Shown: positions 6,952-15,010, numbered from the stretch's first letter. The stretch: DNA of 35,143 nucleotides from DASZTU01 sp035493835 (GCA_035493835.1 DATJHO010000017.1:1-35143), one strand, 5' to 3'. The notes: generated by a model from the sequence alone, not told the origin. Numbers and translations are program-made.

Positions 6952-7830
6952 CTAGTACCGGACGCCGTGGTAGCCAAAACTACCGAGGGCGGATTGGGCG
7001 TTATTGGCGGTTTCGGCCATGGTTTCGGCGTTGACCTGCGCCGTCTGGGCGGCGAGGGCGGCAGTGGCGGCCTGGTTGCTCGCGGCTTCTTCCGCCAGTT
7101 GGGAGTTGGCGACCGCGTTGTTGTCGATTGAGGCCGAAAGCCCCGAGCTGAAAGTGGCCTGGTTGGCGGCCAACTGGGCGGCGGCGAGATTGTGCTGTGC
7201 GCTCAGCAGCGAATTCTGCGCTCCCTGCAACTGCAATCCCTGCAGGTTTCCTGGCGCTGCCGGTCCGAGGGGCGTCAGCGGCAGGTGGGCGGAAGCTGCT
7301 CCCAGCTGGGCCAGCCCCATGTTCTGCTGCGCCAGCCGGAGCTGGCTCTGGGCCGCAAGCAGGGCCATATTCGACTGCTGGATCATTGGGGCCGGCTGTG
7401 CGGCCCGGATCGTGGTCATCCCCTGCAGGGCGGAAAGGTGTGCCTGCGTCTGACGCAAGGTATCGGCGGCGCCGTCGGACATGGCCTGACTCCTGTCGGC
7501 GATGCCGCGCGCCAGGGCGGCGTCATCGTTGGCCGCGTCAGCATTGGCCTGCATGTCCAGGTAGGTTGGCGGCTCTTGGGTGGTGGTGGTCGCGTCCGAA
7601 GACGCCTGCGTGCCACTAGACGCCTGCGTGCCACTGGACGACGCCTGCGTGCCACTGTTGGTGGCCGGCGTCGCGGCCCCAGCCGCCTGCATGCTGCTAT
7701 TAGTGGCGGCTTGCATTTGCTGGGCTTGGGTGGCGGTGCCGGTGGCGGGGAGCAGGGCGGCGGCTATCGCCGTCGCGGTCAGGGCGGTGAGGGAAATACG
7801 GATCAGTTTCAGGCGTTGGCGGCGAAGCAT
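6952..7830 (-). CDS. Exported Ala/Gln-rich protein of unknown function
   Basis: A 292-residue protein when started at the ATG at 7830, which has a GAGAAG ribosome site about 8 bp upstream; a longer in-frame start at 7905 would bury the signal peptide. The first 37 residues form a clear signal peptide (basic LRRQRLKLIR, hydrophobic core, TATQAQQ cleavage region). A Ser/Thr/Ala/Gln-rich segment follows with three copies of SGTQAS. The rest is Ala/Gln/Asn-rich and likely helical (QSNMALLAAQSQLRLAQQNM, QNSLLSAQHNLAAAQLAANQ), suggesting coiled coils. No enzymatic domain is recognised. It reads toward the fadD promoter and shares its upstream region with fadE, so it could fall under the same regulator. 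Composition alone could also fit a cell-envelope or surface protein. Confidence 0.7.
   Translation of the reverse strand: MLRRQRLKLIRISLTALTATAIAAALLPATGTATQAQQMQAATNSSMQAAGAATPATNSGTQASSSGTQASSGTQASSDATTTTQEPPTYLDMQANADAANDDAALARGIADRSQAMSDGAADTLRQTQAHLSALQGMTTIRAAQPAPMIQQSNMALLAAQSQLRLAQQNMGLAQLGAASAHLPLTPLGPAAPGNLQGLQLQGAQNSLLSAQHNLAAAQLAANQATFSSGLSASIDNNAVANSQLAEEAASNQAATAALAAQTAQVNAETMAETANNAQSALGSFGYHGVRY
7601..7657 (-). repeat. Three 18-bp tandem repeats within the exported protein gene
   Basis: The unit GACGCCTGCGTGCCACTR occurs at 7601-7618, 7619-7636 and 7640-7657, with one extra GAC triplet before the third. Each encodes a SGTQAS hexapeptide in frame. Because 18 bp is a multiple of three, copy changes would alter protein length without a frameshift. 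Confidence 0.85.
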
Positions 7831-7976
7831 GATGGTCACTTCTCGATCGGGTTCAATGCCTTCCGCAAATGTGCCTGCGGTGATCAAATGACAACGCGCA
7901 ATCACGCTTGTTTGCTCCGTCGTGCTCTCAATAACCCCACGGGCATGGCTTGTTGAAATGCTGGCGCGTCATTAGC

Positions 7977-8004
7977 TTGACGTAAACGTAAAGAACACTA
8001 GGCT
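7977..8004 (+). promoter_or_regulatory. fadE promoter with operator-like palindrome
   Basis: TTGACGTAAACGTAAA at 7977-7992 matches the fadD palindrome at 13 of 16 positions and keeps the ACGTNAACGT core. TTGACG again serves as a -35, and TAGGCT at 7999-8004 is a weak -10 at 16-bp spacing. The same operator-promoter geometry at both fad operons supports control by one regulator. Confidence 0.6.
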
Positions 8005-8070
8005 CACATGGGGCGCCAGCATCGGGGCAACCAGCCGGGCCGGTCCCGGCGGCGTCGGGGAGGAGCGTCC

Positions 8071-10530
8071 ATGACTCTGCTGCTCATCGTGCTTTCGATG
8101 GTGACAATCGCGGCACTGGCGATGCGGCGTGCGCCGCTCTGGCACTGGGCAGTCGCGGCGCTGGTCATCGGCCTGCTGGCGGGCGCGTTTGCCGGTGGGT
8201 TTGCGGGGTGGGTAGCAGCCTTATTGCCGGGTGTTATGCTGGCGCTGCTGTCGGTGCCCCAGATTCGCCGGGTGCTGGTGACAGGCCCCGCTTACGGGTT
8301 CGTCAAAGCGATCCTGCCGCGCGTTTCGCGCACCGAGCAGGAAGCGCTCGATGCCGGCACCGTGGGTTGGGATGCCGAGCTTTTCTCCGGCAAGCCGGAC
8401 TGGCAAAAGCTCTTTGCCGTCCCCAAGGGGCAGTTGAGCGCCGAGGAACAGGCCTTTCTCAATGGGCCGGCCGATGTCCTTTGCGGCATGATCGACGACT
8501 GGGACATCCGCCACAACCGTGCCGACCTCCCGGAATCGGTCTGGCGCTACGTAAAGCAGCAGGGCTTTCTCGGCATGCTGATTTCCAAGGAGCACGGCGG
8601 CCTCGGCTTTTCGGCGCAGGCGCAATCGCAGATCATCTCCCGCATTGCCAGCCGCTCGGTCGCGACCGGCATCACCGTGATGGTGCCCAATTCGCTCGGG
8701 CCGGGGGAATTGCTGGAACGATACGGCACGCCGGAACAGAAACAGAAATACCTCCGCCGCCTGGCGACGGGGCAGGAGGTGCCGTGTTTCGCGCTGACCG
8801 GCCCCCATGCCGGCTCGGACGCGGCGGGCATGCGTGACGTCGGCGTCGTCACTTACGGCACCCACGAGGGCCAGCGGACGCTGGGCGTGCGGCTCTCCTG
8901 GGACAAGCGCTACATCACGCTGGCGCCGGTCGCGACGCTGCTCGGCCTCGCCTTCCACCTGCACGATCCCGAGAACCTTCTCGGCAAGGGCGAGAATCCC
9001 GGCATCACGCTGGCGCTGGTGCCGGCTGCGCATAAGGGCGTGGTGATCGGCCGGCGCCATTTTCCGGCCCGCTCGGCATTCATGAACGGGCCGACCAGTG
9101 GCAAGGACGTGTTCATCCCCCTCGATTTCCTCATCGGCGGCCCGGACTATGCAGGGCAGGGCTGGCGCATGCTGATGGAATGCCTTTCGACCGGCCGTGC
9201 CATTTCGCTGCCGGCGATCGGCTCGGTTTCGATTAAGCAAGGTCTCCGTGTCACCAGCGCCTATGCCCGAATTCGCCGCCAGTTCGGGCTCTATGTCGGC
9301 ATGATGGAGGGCGTCGCCGAGCCAATCTCGCGAATGGTGAAATCCGCCTACGCCTTCGAGGCGGCGCGTTCGCTGACGGCGGCGATGGTCGATGACGGCC
9401 AGCGCCCAACGGTGCTTTCGGCCGTGCTGAAATACCAGTCGAGCGAAGCCATGCGGGCGCGGATGAACGATGCCATGGATATCCATGGCGGCCGCGCCAT
9501 CCAGGATGGGCCGGCCAACTACCTGCTGGCCGGCTACATCAATATACCGGTCGCGATCACGGTCGAGGGCGCCAACATTCTGACGCGCACGCTCATCACT
9601 TTCGCGCAAGGCGCGCTCCGGGCGCACCCTTATCTCTTCAAGGAGATCGCGGCGGCCAAGAACGAGGACAAGCGGGCGGGACTTACTGCATTCGACGAAG
9701 CGTTTGCGGGCCATGCCGGCTACATGCTGCGCAACATCTTCGGCAGTTTCCTGCACGGGGTCAGTCTTGGGCGTTTTGCTGCAACCCCGGTCGAGCATGA
9801 GCTCGACTGGTGCTACCGCCAGCTCTCCCGTTACGCGCAGAGCTTTGCGCTGGTGGGCGACTGGACGGTGGCTTTCCTCGGCGGCGAACTCAAGGCGCGA
9901 CAGCTGCTGTCGGGGCGCCTCGCCGATATCCTCTCCGAACTCTACATCCTCTCGGCGACGCTCAAGCGCTACGAGGATGATGGGCGGCCGGAAGAGGATC
10001 GGCCCGTCGTTGAGGCGGTGGCGCGCGATGCGTTCTTCCGCATCGAGCAGAGCTTTGCCGCCGTGTTCGCCAATTTCCCGAACCCGACGCTTGGGGGTCT
10101 GATGCGGTTCCTTGTATTCCCGCTCGGACGGCATGCGAGGCCCGCCGACGACAAGCTCAATCTGGGGCTGGCGCAGGCGGTGCTGAAACCCGGTGCCTTC
10201 CGCGACCGACTGACCGTTGGCACCTATGTGAGCCTTGATCCGATGGATCCAACCGGGGTGCTCGAGGATGCGTTGGTGAAGGTCGTGGCGGCAGAAGCCG
10301 TTGAGGCAAAGTTCATCCGCGCGGCAAAGAAAGGTATCATCGAACGGCGACTCGACCGCGATGCCATTGCCGATGCAGTTATGGCCGGCGTGATCACGGC
10401 AGAGGAGGCGCAAGTGTTGCGGACGGCCGACGAGGCAACCGATCGCGTTATACATGTTGACGACTTTTCGTCGGAGCAATTGCAGCGTATCGAAAGCCAG
10501 CGCGAGCCGCAGCACGACGCGGCGGAATAG
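8071..10530 (+). CDS. fadE: FadE-type acyl-CoA dehydrogenase
   Basis: An 819-residue FAD-dependent acyl-CoA dehydrogenase close in length to E. coli FadE (814). It introduces the trans-2 double bond in the first oxidative step of beta-oxidation. The first 60 residues are strongly hydrophobic (two probable membrane segments), as in FadE, so it is likely membrane-associated. Dehydrogenase-core motifs include FLGMLISKEHGGLGFS, CFALTGPHAGSDAAGM (flavin/substrate region), QFGLYVGMMEGVAEP and DIHGGRAIQDGPANYL. The C-terminal third is the FadE-specific DUF1974-like extension. The ATG at 8071 was chosen over one at 8008 because GGAGGAGC lies 3-10 bp before it. It is first in the fadE-fadJ-fadI operon, 10 bp from the next start. 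Confidence 0.95.
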   Translation: MTLLLIVLSMVTIAALAMRRAPLWHWAVAALVIGLLAGAFAGGFAGWVAALLPGVMLALLSVPQIRRVLVTGPAYGFVKAILPRVSRTEQEALDAGTVGWDAELFSGKPDWQKLFAVPKGQLSAEEQAFLNGPADVLCGMIDDWDIRHNRADLPESVWRYVKQQGFLGMLISKEHGGLGFSAQAQSQIISRIASRSVATGITVMVPNSLGPGELLERYGTPEQKQKYLRRLATGQEVPCFALTGPHAGSDAAGMRDVGVVTYGTHEGQRTLGVRLSWDKRYITLAPVATLLGLAFHLHDPENLLGKGENPGITLALVPAAHKGVVIGRRHFPARSAFMNGPTSGKDVFIPLDFLIGGPDYAGQGWRMLMECLSTGRAISLPAIGSVSIKQGLRVTSAYARIRRQFGLYVGMMEGVAEPISRMVKSAYAFEAARSLTAAMVDDGQRPTVLSAVLKYQSSEAMRARMNDAMDIHGGRAIQDGPANYLLAGYINIPVAITVEGANILTRTLITFAQGALRAHPYLFKEIAAAKNEDKRAGLTAFDEAFAGHAGYMLRNIFGSFLHGVSLGRFAATPVEHELDWCYRQLSRYAQSFALVGDWTVAFLGGELKARQLLSGRLADILSELYILSATLKRYEDDGRPEEDRPVVEAVARDAFFRIEQSFAAVFANFPNPTLGGLMRFLVFPLGRHARPADDKLNLGLAQAVLKPGAFRDRLTVGTYVSLDPMDPTGVLEDALVKVVAAEAVEAKFIRAAKKGIIERRLDRDAIADAVMAGVITAEEAQVLRTADEATDRVIHVDDFSSEQLQRIESQREPQHDAAE

Positions 10531-10540
10531 GGAAGAAGCC

Positions 10541-12508
10541 TTGCCGCAACCTAACCTGCCCAAGACCAAGCACTGGCGTTTCGAGGTCGATGTCGAAGGC
10601 CTCGGCTGGTTGACGATCGACACGCCCAAGGCGAGCGTCAATACGCTGCCGCGCGAGGCAATCGCCGAACTCGAAACCCTGGTGGCCCGGTTCGAGGAGC
10701 TGATCGCGACCAGCGAGCTCGCTGGGGTGATCTTGCTCTCCGGAAAACCGTCCGGGTTTATCGCCGGCGCCGATATTTCCGAGTTCGACGCGATGGCCGA
10801 TTACGCCATCCTGCCCGAGGCGCTGCGGCGGACGCACACACTGTTCCAGCGCATCGAGAACCTGAAGGTTCCGGTGGTCGCTGCTATCCACGGCTTCTGC
10901 CTGGGGGGCGGGCTCGAGCTGGCGCTCGCCTGCCACTACCGCATTGCCGTCAACAGCGACTCGACCCGGCTCGGGTTTCCGGAGGTCAATCTCGGCATTT
11001 TTCCCGGCTTTGGGGGCAGCGGCCGGTCAATCCGGCAGGCGGGACCGATCGATGCCATGCAGATGATGCTGACCGGCCGCTTCGTGCGCGCCAGCGAGGC
11101 GCGGCGCATGGGGCTGGTCGACAAGCTGGTGCGGCACCGCGACAATCTGCGCTGGGAAGCGCGCAAGGCCGTGCAGCAGAAGCGCCACTCCACCGTCTAT
11201 GGCTGGCGGGGCGAGGTGCTGACGCTTAGGCCCGTGCGCACCTATCTCGCCACCAAGATGCGCGGCGAGGTGAAGAAGAAGGCGCGGCCGGAGCACTACC
11301 CGGCCCCCTATGCGCTGATCGAGAATTTTGAAAAGTACGGCGACGACTGGGAGGCGATGATCCGCGCCGAGATCGATGCCTTCGTGCCGCTGATGGCCTC
11401 CGACACTGCCGCCAATCTGCGCCGGGTGTTCTTCCTCCAGGAGGGGCTGAAGAAGCTGGGCGGCAAGGGGCCGAAGCCGCAATTCGCGCGGGTGCATGTG
11501 ATCGGCGCGGGCGTGATGGGCGGCGACATCGCCGCCTGGTGCGCGCTGCGTGGGCTTTCCGTGACGCTCCAGGATCTCGATGCGGAGCGGATCAAGCCGG
11601 CGCTGGCCCGGGCGAAATCGCTGTTCAAGAAACGGCTGAAGAAGCGCAACGAGGTCGCGGCGGCGGTGGCGCGGCTCGAGGCCGATCCCGCCGGCAAGGG
11701 GGTTTCCCGCGCCGACGTGGTCATCGAGGCGGTGGTCGAAAATCTTGAGATCAAGCGCAGGATTTTTGCCGAGATCGAACCAAGGCTCAAGCTGAACGCG
11801 ATCCTTGCGACCAACACCTCGTCCATCGAACTGGAGCGGATCGCGGAGGGGCTCCAGGATCCCAAGCGGCTGATCGGGCTTCACTTCTTCAACCCGGTGT
11901 CGCAGCTGCCATTGGTGGAGGTGATCCGCTCGACCTACAACAGCGACGCCGAAATCTCCCTCGGCGCGGCGTTCGCGGTCGCCATCGGCAAGAGCCCGGT
12001 GGTGGTCAAGAGCGCACCGGGCTTTCTCGTCAATCGCGTGCTGATGCCCTACATGCTTGGCGCAGTCGAACGGGTGGAAAAGGGCGAGAGCAAGGAATTG
12101 CTCGATGCCGCAGCCGTCGCTTTCGGCATGCCGATGGGGCCGATCGAATTGATGGATACCGTCGGGCTCGATGTCGGCAAGAGCGTGGCCGAGGAGCTCG
12201 GCCATACGGTGCCCTCGGGCAGCAAGTTTGCGAGCTTGGTCGAGGCAAAAAAGCTGGGCCGCAAGACCGGGCAGGGATTTTACACTTGGGAGAAGGGCAA
12301 GGCTGTGAAGCAGCCGGCGCCCGAGCACGCGGACCTCGCCGGGCTGGGGCGCGAATTGGTGAAGCCGCTAGTCGACACGACGGAAATCGTGGTCGCGGGC
12401 AAGGTGGTGGCGAGCGCGGACCTTGCCGATATCGGGGTGATCCTGGGTACCGGATTTGCGCCATTCCTGGGCGGGCCGCTGAAGGCCCGCAGGGATGGCA
12501 GGGCTTGA
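10541..12508 (+). CDS. fadJ: FadJ/FadB-type enoyl-CoA hydratase / 3-hydroxyacyl-CoA dehydrogenase fusion
   Basis: A 655-residue bifunctional alpha subunit. The N-terminal crotonase domain (about 1-190) has GFIAGADISEF and the two catalytic glutamates E126 (GGGLELALACH) and E148 (PEVNLGIFPG). The NAD-binding fold starts at GAGVMGG (322-328), with the dehydrogenase catalytic His at H448 in GLHFFNPVSQLPLVEV. The C-terminus ends soon after GTGFAPFLGGPL, lacking the roughly 40-residue tail of E. coli FadJ. The start is taken as TTG at 10541, after GGAAGAAG and 10 bp beyond the fadE stop. An in-frame upstream ATG at 10454 would overlap fadE by 77 bp and add non-homologous residues. It works with FadI as the alpha2-beta2 type complex. 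Confidence 0.92.
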   Translation: MPQPNLPKTKHWRFEVDVEGLGWLTIDTPKASVNTLPREAIAELETLVARFEELIATSELAGVILLSGKPSGFIAGADISEFDAMADYAILPEALRRTHTLFQRIENLKVPVVAAIHGFCLGGGLELALACHYRIAVNSDSTRLGFPEVNLGIFPGFGGSGRSIRQAGPIDAMQMMLTGRFVRASEARRMGLVDKLVRHRDNLRWEARKAVQQKRHSTVYGWRGEVLTLRPVRTYLATKMRGEVKKKARPEHYPAPYALIENFEKYGDDWEAMIRAEIDAFVPLMASDTAANLRRVFFLQEGLKKLGGKGPKPQFARVHVIGAGVMGGDIAAWCALRGLSVTLQDLDAERIKPALARAKSLFKKRLKKRNEVAAAVARLEADPAGKGVSRADVVIEAVVENLEIKRRIFAEIEPRLKLNAILATNTSSIELERIAEGLQDPKRLIGLHFFNPVSQLPLVEVIRSTYNSDAEISLGAAFAVAIGKSPVVVKSAPGFLVNRVLMPYMLGAVERVEKGESKELLDAAAVAFGMPMGPIELMDTVGLDVGKSVAEELGHTVPSGSKFASLVEAKKLGRKTGQGFYTWEKGKAVKQPAPEHADLAGLGRELVKPLVDTTEIVVAGKVVASADLADIGVILGTGFAPFLGGPLKARRDGRA

Positions 12509-12520
12509 AACAAACACGAA

Positions 12521-12597
12521 CCTCATCCTGAGCTTGTCGAAGGACGAGGTTCCCCGGTGCTTGTCGCCCTCGTGGTTCGACAGGCTCACCATGAGGG
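12521..12597. repeat. Palindromic element between fadJ and fadI (CTGAGCTTGTCGAAGG family)
   Basis: Two imperfect arms (12521-12549 and 12567-12597) pair as CCTCATcctGAGCTTGTCGAA with TTCGACAGGCTCaccATGAGG. The TTCGACAGGCTCA core returns at 21097-21109. The element starts 13 bp after the fadJ stop, inside the operon, so it may form a strong mRNA hairpin between the two cistrons. This type of element is widespread in alphaproteobacterial intergenic DNA. Confidence 0.75.
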
Positions 12598-12634
12598 CTT
12601 CTCAATGACCGTGCTGACGGCGAGGGACAAATAG

Positions 12635-13921
12635 ATGGGTGAACTCAGGAAGATCGCCATCGTCGGCTCGGCGCGGATACCCTTTTGCCGCGCCTATACG
12701 GGGTATGCGGAGGAGAGCAACCTTTCGATGCTCAGCACGACCTTTTCCGCACTCGCCGACAAATACGGCCTCAAGGGCGAAAGGGTGGACGAGGTGATGG
12801 CCGGCGCCGTTATCTCGCATAGCCGCGACTTCAACCTGGCGCGCGAGGCGCTGCTCGATGCGGGGTTGTCGCCCCGCACGCCCGGCACCAACATCCAGAT
12901 CGCCTGCGGCACAAGCCTGCAGGCGGCGCTCACGCTGGGCGCGAAAATTGCGATGGGCGAGATCGAGACCGCCATCGCCGGCGGGTCGGACAGCGTCTCC
13001 GACAGCCCCATCGTCCTTGGCAACAAGATCCAGCACCGGCTGGTCGAGCTCAACCGGGCCAAGTCCGTGGGCGAGAAGGCCAAGGCGCTTTCGGGCTTTT
13101 CGCTGGGCGAACTGGCGCCGGTCGCGCCCTCGACCGAAGAGCCGCGCACGGGGCTCTCGATGGGCCAGCATTGCGAATTGATGGCCAGGCAGTGGGGGAT
13201 TTCCCGCGAGGAGCAGGACCAGCTGGCGCTCAAGAGCCATCTGAACGCGGCCGCCGCCTATGACGAAGGTTTTCACGACGACCTGATCGTCCCCTGCGCC
13301 GGCATCTGGCGCGACAACAATGTGCGCGCCGACACTAGCCTCGAAAAAATGGCGGCAATGAAGCCTGCCTTCGACAGGGGTTCGGGCAAGGGCACGCTGA
13401 CGGCCGCCAATTCGACGCCGCTGACCGATGGCGCCGCCGCCGTGCTGCTGGCGAGTGAGGAGTGGGCCAAGGCCCGCGGGCTGCCGATCCTCGCCTACCT
13501 CACCATGGGGCAGGTCGCGGCCAATGACTTCGCCGGCGGCGACGGGCTGCTGATGGCCCCGACGCTTGCGGTCTCGGACATGCTCCGGCGCAGCAATCTG
13601 ACGCTGCAGGATTTTGATATCTACGAGTTCCATGAGGCGTTCGCGGCGCAGGTGCTGTGTACGCTAAAAGCCTTCAACGACAAGAAGTACTGCAAGGACG
13701 TGCTGGGGCGCGACAAGGTTCTGGGCCGGATCGATCCCGAAAAACTCAACGTGAAGGGGTCGAGCCTCGCCTATGGGCACCCCTTCGCCGCAACCGGCGC
13801 CCGCATTCTCGGCCTTACGGCAAAGCTCTTGGCATCGGGCGAAAAACAGCGGGCGCTGATCTCGGTCTGCACCGCGGGCGGGCAGGGGGTGACGGCCATT
13901 CTGGAACGGGCGGCGGCGTAG
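12635..13921 (+). CDS. fadI: FadI-type acetyl-CoA acyltransferase (3-ketoacyl-CoA thiolase)
   Basis: A 428-residue thiolase, near E. coli FadI (436). It cleaves 3-ketoacyl-CoA with CoA to give acetyl-CoA and a shortened acyl-CoA, the last step of the cycle. The nucleophilic Cys is C91 (NIQIACGTSLQA). The second active-site set is H382 (YGHPFAATGAR) and C412 (CTAGGQG); a YEFHEAFAAQ motif is near H333. A GAGGGAC site lies about 10 bp before the ATG. It is the last gene of the fadE-fadJ-fadI operon and ends before a large palindrome that faces the convergent receiver gene. Thiolase length and the FDIYEFHEAFA form favour the FadI branch over biosynthetic PhaA-type thiolases. Confidence 0.95.
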   Translation: MGELRKIAIVGSARIPFCRAYTGYAEESNLSMLSTTFSALADKYGLKGERVDEVMAGAVISHSRDFNLAREALLDAGLSPRTPGTNIQIACGTSLQAALTLGAKIAMGEIETAIAGGSDSVSDSPIVLGNKIQHRLVELNRAKSVGEKAKALSGFSLGELAPVAPSTEEPRTGLSMGQHCELMARQWGISREEQDQLALKSHLNAAAAYDEGFHDDLIVPCAGIWRDNNVRADTSLEKMAAMKPAFDRGSGKGTLTAANSTPLTDGAAAVLLASEEWAKARGLPILAYLTMGQVAANDFAGGDGLLMAPTLAVSDMLRRSNLTLQDFDIYEFHEAFAAQVLCTLKAFNDKKYCKDVLGRDKVLGRIDPEKLNVKGSSLAYGHPFAATGARILGLTAKLLASGEKQRALISVCTAGGQGVTAILERAAA

Positions 13922-13961
13922 GGGGCTTGGGCCACTTGGTTCCTCGCTGAGCCTGTGGCTT

Positions 13962-14082
13962 ACCCCCACCCTGCTGCCGCTACCCTCCCCACATGGGGGA
14001 GGGAGGTCTGTTGCACAACTGGCGGCCCATCGCTCCCTCCCCCTTGTGGGGAGGGTGAGCGCGGCAGCGCCAGGGTGGGGGT
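13962..14082. repeat. Large nested inverted repeat between convergent genes
   Basis: The outer arms ACCCCCACCCTGCTGCCGCT (13962-13981) and AGCGCGGCAGCGCCAGGGTGGGGGT (14058-14082) pair. Inside lie two near-identical hairpins, CTCCCCacaTGGGGGAG (13985-14001) and CTCCCCCttgTGGGGAG (14037-14053). It sits between the ends of fadI and the minus-strand receiver gene, so it could stop transcription from both sides. The arrangement of paired hairpins is like a BIME. Confidence 0.75.
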
Positions 14083-14104
14083 GCAACGTGCTCGATACGG
14101 CCAG

Positions 14105-14596
14105 CTAAACCCCGTCCGCCTCTTCATCCGCATTCCGCCGCTCTTCCCCATCGATCGAGAGGGTTCGGCGACGGCGGTCGGGGCCGACATAGTCGGAGGC
14201 ATGGACAACGGCGCGGGGATTGTCGATCGCCTGCAGGATCCGCGCGTCGAGGATTTTTGCGCTCATCGGCTTTTTGATGAACTCGGTCACGCCGGCATCG
14301 CGCGCCTGTTCGATGCGCTGGCGGTCGGCCTCGGCGAAAACCATGATGATCGGCAGCTGGTCGCCGCCAGTTTTTGCCGTGCGGATGCGCCTGGTCAGTT
14401 CCAGCGCGTCGATTGGGGCAAGCTGGTCGTCGATGACGAGGACGTCGTAGGAGGCTTGGGCCAAGGCCGTCAGCACGCCGGCGCTATCCTTCGCTATCGC
14501 AATCGTTTTGGCGCCCACGCTCCGCAGCATCGTTGCCGTCAGTTCGCCCATGTAGACGCTGGGGTCGGCAACGAGGATTTTCTTGCTTCGCAGCAT
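14105..14596 (-). CDS. Orphan response-regulator receiver protein
   Basis: A 163-residue protein with one CheY-like receiver domain (about 5-125) and no DNA-binding or enzymatic output domain. The probable phosphoacceptor is D56 in VLVIDDQLAP (IDD), and the conserved lysine lies in EFIKKPMS. The glycine usual after the beta-3 loop is alanine (PIDALEL). A basic YVGPDRRRR segment and acidic end follow, a tail seen in several Hyphomicrobiales receiver proteins. The ATG at 14596 was preferred to a TTG at 14608. No histidine kinase is near, so its partner is unknown; a protein-protein or flagellar/development signalling role is possible but not shown. Confidence 0.85.
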   Translation of the reverse strand: MLRSKKILVADPSVYMGELTATMLRSVGAKTIAIAKDSAGVLTALAQASYDVLVIDDQLAPIDALELTRRIRTAKTGGDQLPIIMVFAEADRQRIEQARDAGVTEFIKKPMSAKILDARILQAIDNPRAVVHASDYVGPDRRRRTLSIDGEERRNADEEADGV

Positions 14597-14744
14597 ATCG
14601 GGCCCCAAGCTCGGATCGGCATTGCAGGCTACGGCGGAGCGGTAAATCCGCAGTGAACGAACGGGATCGCGATTATTGTCGAGCGCTCCGGAAGAGGCGC
14701 CCGGCAGAACTGAATATCACCATCTGCGAGGCGTGTTTGGCGCG

Positions 14745-14773
14745 TTGACACATGGGAATTTTCCTCCTATGTC
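14745..14773 (+). promoter_or_regulatory. Probable sigma-70 promoter for rpmJ
   Basis: A perfect TTGACA -35 (14745-14750) is followed after 17 bp by TATGTC (14768-14773), a partial -10. It would give a 5' leader of about 105 nt before rpmJ. The leader shows G/C-rich pairing but no riboswitch or L36 autoregulatory fold I can name. Confidence 0.45.
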
Positions 14774-14884
14774 TCCGCCCAATTCCGCGGGGCCTCCTAC
14801 GGGCGCGGTGTTGAACTGCAAGGGTGAATACCTTGCGGATCGCGCTCCGGGGCCCCTGCTTTTTGATTGAACCGGGGTTTGACG

Positions 14885-15010
14885 ATGAAAGTCCGCAACT
14901 CACTGAAGGCCCTGATGACCCGTCATCGCGCCAATAAGCTCGTCCGTCGCCGCGGTCGTGTCTATATCATCAACAAGGTCGACAAGCGCTACAAGGCACG
15001 CCAGGGCTGA
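14885..15010 (+). CDS. rpmJ: 50S ribosomal protein L36 (bL36), zinc-free C-minus form
   Basis: A 41-residue basic protein beginning MKVRNSLKALMTRHR and ending KVDKRYKARQG, the pattern of alphaproteobacterial bL36. It packs into the large ribosomal subunit. The usual C4-type zinc ribbon (three Cys and one His) is absent: there are no cysteines at all, so it is the C-minus type (YkgO-like) that does not need zinc. It stands alone with its own promoter (TTGACA at 14745) and a classic terminator at 15035-15058, not in the ribosomal spc operon. In bacteria with two L36 genes the C-minus form is used under zinc limitation; here it may be the only copy, which this window cannot show. Confidence 0.95.
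   Translation: MKVRNSLKALMTRHRANKLVRRRGRVYIINKVDKRYKARQG

Noticed and set aside
10454..10540. Upstream ATG for the FadJ-type protein
   Set aside because: It would overlap the fadE coding sequence by 77 bp and add residues with no match; the TTG at 10541 has a ribosome site in the gap.
8221..10641. An 806-codon open frame antisense to fadE (and similar long antisense frames in fadJ, pyk, dxs and pntB)
   Set aside because: High-GC codon bias leaves the opposite frame open. The translations are Arg/His/Gly-rich without domains, and the sense genes are certain.
14645..14740. Possible tRNA or structured RNA between the receiver gene and rpmJ
   Set aside because: No TPsiC-arm, acceptor pairing or CCA end could be built on either strand.
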